From: Thermoanaerobaculaceae bacterium
Lineage (GTDB): Bacteria > Acidobacteriota > Thermoanaerobaculia > Thermoanaerobaculales > Thermoanaerobaculaceae
Direction of reading: 5' to 3'
DNA length: 5,423 nucleotides
NCBI GenBank assembly: GCA_022865555.1
Contig: JALHTD010000431.1
Location: forward strand, 1-5,423
Positions 1 to 4,524 of this stretch are shown one piece after another. A program made the translations under genes and the position numbers. Numbering within the stretch: position 1 is the stretch's first letter; each line of letters opens with the position of its first letter. A model generated the notes under the pieces. It was given only the letters and a program-made list of their open reading frames with translations, was not told the origin of the DNA and did no database searches.

Positions 1-21
1 AAATAGTCTGCAAGGAGACTT

Positions 22-1005
22 ATGAGAGCGATCACATACACAGAATATGGGCCCCCGGATGTTCTTCAGGTCACGGAGGAAGCAAAACCTACTCCCAAGG
101 ACGATGAGGTCTTGATAAGAATTCGCGCGGCTTCCGTCAATGCACTTGACTGGCGCTTAATGAGAGGCGGGCCGTACATCGTTCGCATACTGTTCGGGCT
201 GCGCAAACCAAAGATCGCACGGCCCGGCCGACCCGGACGAGATGTGGCCGGCCAGATTGAAGCGGTTGGCAGGAACGTAACCCAGTTGAAACCAGGCGAC
301 GAGGTGTTCGGCGTGTGCCTTGGGGCCTTTGCCGAGTATGCGTGTGCTATTGAAGATAAATTGGCGCTGAAGCCAGCCAACATATCGTTTGAGGACGCAG
401 CAGCCGTACCAGTGGCGGCAATCTCTGCCCTTCAGGGTCTTCGTGACAAGGGACGGATCCAGCGAGGCCACAAGGTTCTGGTTGATGGCGCCTCTGGTGG
501 TGTGGGTACGTTTGCGGTCCAGATTGCCAAATCGTTCGGGGCTGAAGTCACTGCCGTGTGCAGCACGAGGAATGTGGACAGGGCGCGATCGATTGGCGCA
601 GACCATGTCATTGACTACACGCGAGAAGATTTCACGAAAAGTGGGCAGCGGTACGACCTGATTCTTGCTGCGAACGCATTCCATTCGATCTTCGCGTACA
701 GGCGTGCGCTGAGTCAGGACGGAACTTATGTCATGGCGGGAGGTGGTTGGGCTCAAATTCTCCAAGCTTTCTTACTGGGACCATTACTGTCACTGATTGG
801 GACCAAGAAGATGTGCAACTTTATGGCGAAGATAAACCAGAAGGACTTGGTTCTTCTGAAAGAGCTTCTCGAAGCCGGAAGAATTGTACCCGTCATAGAT
901 AGGCGTTACCCGTTGAGCGAGGTGGCTGAAGCTATCGGATATCTGGAAGAAGGCCACGCGAGAGGCAAGGTAGTAATAACGATGGAACATTTTGGTGAAA
1001 CCTAA
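22..1005 (+). CDS. Zinc-independent MDR-family NAD(P)-dependent oxidoreductase (quinone oxidoreductase-like), integron cassette gene
   Basis: A 327-residue medium-chain dehydrogenase/reductase, probably a soluble NAD(P)H-dependent enzyme acting on a quinone, enone or alcohol; the substrate cannot be read from sequence. The N-terminal GroES-like domain covers about residues 1-120, with the family segment GRDVAGQIEAVG near 72-83 and PGDEVFG near 91-97. The Rossmann domain carries the nucleotide loop GASGGVG (156-162), followed by AVQIAK and the IGADHVIDY motif (191-199) typical of this branch. The cysteine-rich structural zinc loop of classical alcohol dehydrogenases is absent. Length is normal for the family. 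The ATG at 22 is preceded by AAGGAG (12-17) with a 4-base gap. The TAA stop is supplied by the R'' box of the attC at 1000-1071, so the gene sits as a cassette ORF. Its base composition is clearly less GC-rich than that of genes to the right, which fits transfer. Family call is confident; the exact reaction is not. Confidence 0.9.
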   Translation: MRAITYTEYGPPDVLQVTEEAKPTPKDDEVLIRIRAASVNALDWRLMRGGPYIVRILFGLRKPKIARPGRPGRDVAGQIEAVGRNVTQLKPGDEVFGVCLGAFAEYACAIEDKLALKPANISFEDAAAVPVAAISALQGLRDKGRIQRGHKVLVDGASGGVGTFAVQIAKSFGAEVTAVCSTRNVDRARSIGADHVIDYTREDFTKSGQRYDLILAANAFHSIFAYRRALSQDGTYVMAGGGWAQILQAFLLGPLLSLIGTKKMCNFMAKINQKDLVLLKELLEAGRIVPVIDRRYPLSEVAEAIGYLEEGHARGKVVITMEHFGET

Positions 1006-1071
1006 CAACGTCTTGCGCCCGACCGCCTCCTCGCTTCGCTCGTCGGCGGCGGGTGAAGGCGAGCGTTAGGC
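1000..1071 (+). other. attC: Integron attC site (59-base element) closing the MDR cassette
   Basis: The site opens with ACCTAAC (1000-1006), an exact match to the R'' consensus RYYYAAC, and closes with GTTAGGC (1065-1071), an exact match to the R' consensus GTTRRRY. The 72 bases between and including them form an imperfect inverted repeat: GCGCCCGACCGCC on the left faces GGCGGCGGGTGAAGGCG on the right, around a centre containing TCGCTTCGCTCG. Size, boxes and imperfect dyad symmetry are those of integron cassette recombination sites, which the integrase recombines as a folded single strand between G and TT of GTTRRRY. On that rule cassette 1 ends at 1065 and cassette 2 begins at 1066. A rho-independent terminator is less likely because there is no T tract and both ends match the integron boxes. 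Confidence 0.85.
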
Positions 1072-1084
1072 GCCTGGAGGTCGC

Positions 1085-1654
1085 TTGACCCTCTTCTCGG
1101 TTCGGTGGTTTGTGGTTGCGCTTCTTCCGGTTTCTGAGATCGCCCTTGCCATAATCAAGCGTTCGAATGCAAGCTCCGCCCAGGCTCAGGATCGTGGGTC
1201 AATGCGTGTGCTCTGGATCGCAATTGTGATCGGAGTCGGCTGCGCCATCGCGGCTCAGTGGGTACCCTCCGCTCGCCTCCATGTCCCCTCGCGCATTGTC
1301 AGCCCGGTGGCGTTGGTCCTGATAGTCGCAGGCCTGATTGTCCGGTGGGTTGCTATCCTGACGCTGGGTCGGCTCTTCACTGTGGACGTCGCGATCCAAC
1401 TCGACCACCAGCTTGTCCAGACAGGTCTTTACCGCCTTGTCCGGCATCCCTCCTATGCGGGTCTCCTTATTGCTTTTCTCGGTCTTGGGTTGTTCTTCGT
1501 CAACTGGCTCAGCCTAGTCCTTCTGCTCGTGCCCATCACTCTCGCGGTCATGAACCGCGTGGTCAAGGAGGAAGGGGTGCTTCTACAGGCACTTGGTGCT
1601 CCCTACGCAGACTACTGCGCACGAACCAAACGCCTCATCCCCGGCATCCTCTAA
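1085..1654 (+). CDS. Isoprenylcysteine carboxyl methyltransferase (ICMT)/PEMT-like integral membrane protein, integron cassette gene
   Basis: A 189-residue membrane protein of the ICMT/phospholipid methyltransferase type, which uses S-adenosylmethionine at the membrane face. The family's conserved C-terminal half is present: LGRLFTVDVAI (94-104), GLYRLVRHPSYAG (114-126) and EEGVLLQALG followed by YADYCARTKRLIPGIL (162-189). The RHP-Y and EE-L---G--Y--Y motifs form the cofactor pocket in characterised relatives. Hydrophobic segments lie near 5-25, 41-58, 71-93 and 125-156. Bacterial members are mostly of unknown substrate. The TTG start at 1085 has GGAGG (1076-1080) 4 bases upstream and gives the first hydrophobic segment; an ATG at 1202 would remove it. 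The gene begins 20 bases past the recombination point of the preceding attC, as cassette ORFs usually do. Family call is firm; the start is moderately sure. Confidence 0.85.
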   Translation: MTLFSVRWFVVALLPVSEIALAIIKRSNASSAQAQDRGSMRVLWIAIVIGVGCAIAAQWVPSARLHVPSRIVSPVALVLIVAGLIVRWVAILTLGRLFTVDVAIQLDHQLVQTGLYRLVRHPSYAGLLIAFLGLGLFFVNWLSLVLLLVPITLAVMNRVVKEEGVLLQALGAPYADYCARTKRLIPGIL

Positions 1655-1691
1655 CATCATTGGAGTCCAGATGCCTAACCACTCGCTTACG

Positions 1692-1713
1692 GTACGAGTA
1701 CCGTACGAGTACC
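1692..1713 (+). repeat. Tandem duplicate of an 11-bp palindromic unit
   Basis: The unit GTACGAGTACC occurs twice head to tail (1692-1702 and 1703-1713) with no mismatch. Each copy contains the short inverted repeat GTAC-GA-GTAC, and with the preceding bases the first reads CGGTACGAGTACCG, a perfect small hairpin. It lies just inside the left arm of the split attC, so it may be part of the variable attC loop or a scar of slippage or target-site rearrangement. Confidence 0.8.
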
Positions 1714-1726
1714 GGGTATCACTATG

Positions 1727-1987
1727 TCACCATTTGGAAGACGCAAACAAACAATTAGTCCTTTTGTGACCCCGGGCGATCGGCCTGCTTGGGCCAGCTT
1801 CGTAGGCGAACACCAGAAGCGCGGCCTTGCTGTGGGACCTCGGAACGAGCTTGTTGATGTCCGCCTGGCGGCTCCCGATCGCTCCCACGAACACGGGCGG
1901 ATCGGAGCGGTACGCCTCGGCGTGCGCGACGCTGATGCTCTCCTTGCGGACGTCCACACCGACGAAAAGAGTAGTAGCCTTGCGCAT
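1727..1987 (-). pseudogene. IS110-family (DEDD) transposase, N-terminal remnant
   Basis: Read on the minus strand from ATG at 1987-1985, with GGAGG (1998-1994) 6 bases ahead. The first 66 or so residues fit the N-terminus of IS110-family DEDD transposases: TTLFVGVDVRKESISVA (5-21), then GAIGSRQADINKL (35-47) and LVFAYEAGP (58-66). The RuvC-like acidic residues D12 and E63 are present. After residue 66 the similarity stops; the last 20 residues (to a stop at 1729-1727) resemble nothing I recognise. Full-length relatives have over 300 residues, so the rest of the catalytic domain, including the remaining acidic residues, and the C-terminal domain with its conserved serine are missing. The break falls about 12 bases from the inverted repeat at 1767-1777, as expected of an internal deletion joining the 5' part of the gene to the far end of the element. 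It cannot be an active transposase. Confidence 0.85.
1767..1777 (+). repeat. Subterminal inverted repeat of the IS remnant (transposase 3' side)
   Basis: TGACCCCGGGC, which pairs with 2064-2074 with one mismatch. It lies about 12 bases beyond the point where transposase similarity stops. Confidence 0.6.
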
Positions 1988-2063
1988 GGCTGACCTCCGG
2001 TCCGAAGTATCCGCTGGGGTCCAACGTGCGGCTCTGGTCCCAACCGGGCTAACCCGCGACCAT

Positions 2064-2074
2064 GCCGGGGGTCA
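2064..2074 (-). repeat. Subterminal inverted repeat of the IS remnant (transposase 5' side)
   Basis: GCCGGGGGTCA on the + strand, whose complement TGACCCCCGGC matches 1767-1777 at 10 of 11 positions. It lies 76 bases upstream of the transposase start codon and about 9 bases inside the right attC arm. Confidence 0.6.
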
Positions 2075-2116
2075 GCCTCTCTTCGCACCGGAAAGCATGA
2101 TGTCTAGGCGGCAAAT

Positions 2117-2578
2117 TTGAGTCCGCGCACACTTCAGCTGCTTAGTCTCGCCGTCGCGTGTGGGCTCGCACCAGTAGTGGCCCGCGCACAGGATGCAACG
2201 GTGCTCGTCGTTTTCATCGCACCGCCGCTCTTGCTCGTTCCGGTGATCGTGGCGGTCATCCGCCACAGATGGCTGCTCCACGGCAAACCGACGTTGCCCT
2301 TGTTCCGCACCGTTCTCGCGCTTGGCACCTTGGAATTCCTCCTCTGGCTGCTCGCCGCCTGGTTCGCCGCGGTCGTGTTCTTCCAGGGCAAGTGGGGCGC
2401 GGCTCTGGCGCTGGGCGCCGTATTGACTGTGATCCTGGCTTTGGATCGGCGCATCGGCGCGCCTCACAGGTCGTGGTTGTTCTCGCTAGCCTTCATGTCA
2501 GTCGTTCCTGGCGTATGGGTCGTCGTGCAGCTACTCTGGTATTGGCTCTTCTTGTTGTGGGGGCGCCTTGCCGCCTAA
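2117..2578 (+). CDS. Hypothetical small integral membrane protein, integron cassette gene
   Basis: A 153-residue very hydrophobic protein that I do not recognise. The N-terminus (residues 1-25) resembles a signal peptide: MSPRTLQ, a hydrophobic core LLSLAVACGLAPVV, then ARA before QD as a possible cleavage site. Further membrane segments lie near 27-48, 63-88, 94-108 and 120-148, separated by short basic loops (RHRW at 49-52, DRRIGAPHR at 110-118), so the mature protein probably spans the membrane four times. The TTG start at 2117 is the only candidate that preserves the signal-like region: a stop in frame lies at 2105-2107. A weak AGGCGG (2106-2111) precedes it. The stop TAA (2576-2578) lies within the R'' box of the following attC. 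Small unknown membrane or secreted proteins are common cassette cargo. No function is proposed. Confidence 0.7.
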   Translation: MSPRTLQLLSLAVACGLAPVVARAQDATVLVVFIAPPLLLVPVIVAVIRHRWLLHGKPTLPLFRTVLALGTLEFLLWLLAAWFAAVVFFQGKWGAALALGAVLTVILALDRRIGAPHRSWLFSLAFMSVVPGVWVVVQLLWYWLFLLWGRLAA

Positions 2579-2664
2579 CCCTGCGCTCAAACGGACGGGC
2601 CGGTATGCGGCTTCTACATGGGAAGCATCGGTACGGCCCGCCGGCTAGCTTGATGCGTTGAGGC
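2573..2664 (+). other. attC: Integron attC site closing the small membrane-protein cassette
   Basis: The site opens with GCCTAAC (2573-2579), an exact R'' box, followed by CCTGCGCTCAA, a sequence common at the left side of attC sites. The right side reads TAGCTTGATGCGTTGAGGC, ending at 2664. The arms pair imperfectly (GCCT, AAC, TCAA, then GGGCCG with CGGCCC), and the centre forms a hairpin with GCTTC (2610-2614) facing GAAGC (2622-2626). The right box GTTGAGGC (2657-2664) differs from GTTAGGC by one extra G, so this copy may recombine poorly. It is the last attC I can find in the window. Confidence 0.8.
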
Positions 2665-2694
2665 TCGTGTGCCGACCCGAAAAGGGAGGCGGCG

Positions 2695-3369
2695 GTGAAC
2701 GTCACGGAGATCTGGCGTTATCCGGTGAAGACGATGGCCGGAGAGAAGCTGCAACGGGTAGGGATCGGGCCTCTCGGTATCGAAGGTGACCGGGTGGTGC
2801 ATGTCGAGGACGCGAGGGACCGAGTGGTCACGTCTCGCACGCATCCGCGCTTCTTGGGCCATAAGGGCTCGCTGGGCACGCATGGCGAAGTCATGGTGGA
2901 CCGTCGGGCGTGGGACAGTCCAGAGGTCGCTGCCGAGGTTGTGGACATAGCCGGGCCGGGCGCAAAGCTGGTGCGCTACGACGGCGCCGAGCGCTTCGAC
3001 GTGCTGCCATTGCTGGTACTCACCGACGGTGCGATCGCGGCCTTCGGCCACAACTATCGGCGCTTGCGACCCAACATCGTCATCGGCGGTGTCGAAGGGT
3101 TGACCGAACGCGAGTGGCCGGGCGCGTGCCTCCGGATCGGCAAAGTGCTCATCGGTGTCCAGGATCTGCGTCTGCGCTGCATCATGACCTCATACGACCC
3201 CGACACCCTGGTCCAGGAAAAGGAAATCACCCGCGGCATCTACCGTCGCTTCGAGGGCAAGCTAGCGCTCAACTGCTTCGTGATTGAAGGCGGGGAGATC
3301 GCCATCGGCGACGAGGTGCAGCTGGTGCGGGGGCGTGCTTGCGCGGACTCTGCAGCGTTCACCGAGTAG
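2695..3369 (+). CDS. MOSC-domain protein (molybdenum cofactor-binding, YcbX/mARC type)
   Basis: A 224-residue single-chain protein with both halves of the YcbX/mARC-like architecture. The MOSC N-terminal beta-barrel is seen in VTEIWRYPVKTMAGEKL (3-19) and GPLGIEGDR (25-33). The MOSC domain proper carries RRLRPNIVIGG (122-132), WPGACLRIG (141-149) and LRLRCIMTSYDPDT (158-171), where C162 is in the position of the cysteine that binds the molybdenum cofactor in mARC proteins. ALNCFVIEGGEIAIGDEV (191-208) closes the barrel. Relatives reduce N-hydroxylated bases or transfer sulfur; no redox partner domain is fused here. The GTG start at 2695 has GGGAGG (2684-2689) 5 bases ahead. It begins 30 bases beyond the last attC but has no attC of its own. 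Family call is firm; the substrate is unknown. Confidence 0.9.
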   Translation: MNVTEIWRYPVKTMAGEKLQRVGIGPLGIEGDRVVHVEDARDRVVTSRTHPRFLGHKGSLGTHGEVMVDRRAWDSPEVAAEVVDIAGPGAKLVRYDGAERFDVLPLLVLTDGAIAAFGHNYRRLRPNIVIGGVEGLTEREWPGACLRIGKVLIGVQDLRLRCIMTSYDPDTLVQEKEITRGIYRRFEGKLALNCFVIEGGEIAIGDEVQLVRGRACADSAAFTE

Positions 3370-3568
3370 GCCGACCATCGCCGTGGGTTCTGACGGTCGC
3401 CCTCCCAACTGGGGCATGCAGCCGACCTTCGCGAAAATCGACAACCATCGGGCCTGAGCTATTCTCGGCGACGGCGTCGCGCTTCGGCAGAAATCGAACG
3501 TCCGCAGTGTTGTGGTAGCCGGCCCGGGTGCTCCGCGGGGGAGATCCGGCAGGGGCGGGGAGGGTCAG

Positions 3569-4429
3569 ATGGGTCTGCAAACCAGGAAAGTGCAGAGGGT
3601 GGTCACGCCGCAGGAAGTCATGGAGGGGGCGGGCGTTCGCTTGAGGCGGAGCATCGCGACCCGCGAGCTCGACTACGTTGACCCGTTCCTCCTCCTCGAT
3701 CACTTCGGGTCGGACAACCCCGAGGACTACGTCCGGGGGTTCCCGATGCACCCGCACCGGGGGATCGAGACGGTGACCTACATGCTGCGGGGGTTCGTCG
3801 AACACAAGGACAGCATCGGGAACGCCGGGCGCATCGGGCCCGGGGATGTGCAGTGGATGACGTCAGGGCGCGGGATCATGCACGAGGAGATGCCCCAGCC
3901 GGGCCCCGGAGGGATGGCCGGCTTCCAGCTCTGGGTCAACCTCCCGGCCAGGCTCAAGATGACGCAGCCGCGCTACCAGGAGGTCCCTTCCGCCCGCATC
4001 CCGGAGGTGAAGCGCGGGGACGGGACGCGCGTCCGGGTGATCGCCGGGGAGGTGGACGGTGTCACCGGGGCCGTGACGGAGATCGCGGCCGCCCCGGCCT
4101 ACCTGGACGGTTACCTTCCGGCCGGCGTCACCTTCTCGCAACCGGTGCCGCGCGGGCACGCGGCTTTCGCCTACGTCTTCGAGGGGGAGGGCGCCTTCGG
4201 AGTTGGCGAGGACGATCAAGGCACATCTGCCGTCTCGCCGACGCTGCTGATCCTGGGGGACGGTGACGTCGTCACGGTCCGCGCAGCGGCAAAGCCGGTG
4301 AGGTTCCTCCTGGTCTCCGGAAAGCCCCTGCACGAGCCGATCGCCCGCTACGGGCCGTTCGTGATGAACACCCGCGAGGAGATCCAGCAGGCGCTCGACG
4401 ACCTGCGCAACGGCACGTTCGTGCGCTGA
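3569..4429 (+). CDS. Pirin-family bicupin protein
   Basis: A 286-residue pirin homologue, close to the usual bacterial length. The N-terminal cupin holds the metal site: FPMHPHRGIETVTYML gives H61 and H63, and GRGIMHEEMP gives H105 and E107, the same His-x-His plus His-x-Glu set that binds iron in human pirin. The C-terminal cupin follows (about 150-250), and the protein ends with the family signature NTREEIQQALDDLRNGTF (267-284). Some bacterial pirins have quercetin 2,3-dioxygenase activity and others act as metabolic regulators through protein contacts; neither can be assigned here. The ATG at 3569 is chosen because GGAGGG (3559-3564) lies 4 bases ahead and the protein then aligns with family N-termini; a longer reading from 3512 would add a low-complexity Gly/Arg/Pro leader. 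The gene lies 199 bases after the MOSC gene and 95 bases before the 5-oxoprolinase fusion. Confidence 0.93.
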   Translation: MGLQTRKVQRVVTPQEVMEGAGVRLRRSIATRELDYVDPFLLLDHFGSDNPEDYVRGFPMHPHRGIETVTYMLRGFVEHKDSIGNAGRIGPGDVQWMTSGRGIMHEEMPQPGPGGMAGFQLWVNLPARLKMTQPRYQEVPSARIPEVKRGDGTRVRVIAGEVDGVTGAVTEIAAAPAYLDGYLPAGVTFSQPVPRGHAAFAYVFEGEGAFGVGEDDQGTSAVSPTLLILGDGDVVTVRAAAKPVRFLLVSGKPLHEPIARYGPFVMNTREEIQQALDDLRNGTFVR

Positions 4430-4482
4430 CTGGATTCTCGAACGTCAGGGGGCGCCAGGCACCGGAGTGCTCCCGAACCGCG

Positions 4483-4511
4483 TTGACTGCGCCGCCGTTT
4501 GTGCCTAACCT
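4483..4511 (+). promoter_or_regulatory. Candidate sigma-70-type promoter ahead of the pxpB-pxpC fusion
   Basis: TTGACT (4483-4488) matches the -35 consensus at five of six positions. After a 17-base spacer, TAACCT (4506-4511) fits the TAnnnT form of -10 boxes in GC-rich bacteria. Transcription would begin near 4518, giving a leader of only about 7 bases before the ATG at 4525, consistent with the lack of a clear Shine-Dalgarno sequence there. The -10 match to TATAAT is weak, so this is a suggestion. Confidence 0.35.
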
Positions 4512-4524
4512 GCCTCGAGCCCCG

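Larger units (their letters stand above)
1767..2074 (-). mobile_element. Internally deleted IS110/IS1111-family insertion sequence inside an attC
   Basis: Bounded by TGACCCCGGGC (1767-1777) and, inverted, GCCGGGGGTCA (2064-2074), which agree at 10 of 11 positions. Subterminal inverted repeats of about this length, a few bases in from the true ends, mark the IS1111 subgroup of IS110 elements. The left-end noncoding leader (1988-2063, read on minus) carries the transposase ribosome-binding site. Almost all the transposase and everything after it are gone, leaving about 310 bases. In IS1111-group elements the guide (bridge) RNA is encoded downstream of the transposase, so it would be lost too; in the IS110 group it lies upstream, and part could survive here. 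The position inside a cassette attC matches the IS1111-attC group. Exact outer ends cannot be fixed, because no uninterrupted site is available for comparison. Confidence 0.7.
1673..2109 (+). other. attC: attC site of the ICMT cassette, split by an IS110/IS1111-type insertion
   Basis: The left arm starts with GCCTAAC (1673-1679), an exact R'' box, and continues CACTCGCTTACGG. The right arm is 2083-2109, ending GTCTAGGC (2102-2109). Its reverse complement aligns along the left arm with small gaps, sharing GCCTA, AC, GCTT, CGGT and CGA in order, so the two arms would pair as an imperfect attC stem. Between them lie a tandem repeat, about 50 unassigned bases (1714-1766) and the IS remnant 1767-2074. 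Without the IS remnant the site would be roughly 120-130 bases, within the known attC range. The right box differs from GTTAGGC by one extra C, so it is degenerate. The next ORF starts 14 bases after the expected recombination point, as in cassette arrays. Confidence 0.65.

Noticed and set aside
157..765. Minus-strand open frame of 202 codons opposite the MDR gene
   Set aside because: No family features, and the + strand gene has full MDR motifs over the same span.
1258..1758. + strand frame of 166 codons overlapping the ICMT-like gene
   Set aside because: Low-complexity Pro/Arg/Ser product with no domain; the overlapping frame carries the conserved ICMT motifs.
1724..1993. + strand frame of 89 codons through the IS remnant
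   Set aside because: It is the complement of the transposase N-terminus, whose minus-strand reading shows the IS110 DEDD motifs.
3468..3480. Hairpin GCGAC-GGC-GTCGC in the MOSC-pirin gap as a terminator
   Set aside because: The stem is only 5 bp and no T tract follows on either strand.
3512..3568. Upstream extension of the pirin gene to a start at 3512
   Set aside because: The added 19 residues are Gly/Arg/Pro-rich and unlike pirin N-termini, while ATG 3569 has a good ribosome-binding site.
3359..3805. Minus-strand frame of 148 codons across the MOSC-pirin gap
   Set aside because: Half of it is the complement of the pirin metal-site region and no domain is visible; treated as a shadow.
4503..4509. 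GCCTAAC, a match to the attC R'' box ahead of pxpBC
   Set aside because: No matching GTTRRRY box and no imperfect dyad follow, since the site runs directly into the pxpBC start; a 7-base match alone is expected by chance.
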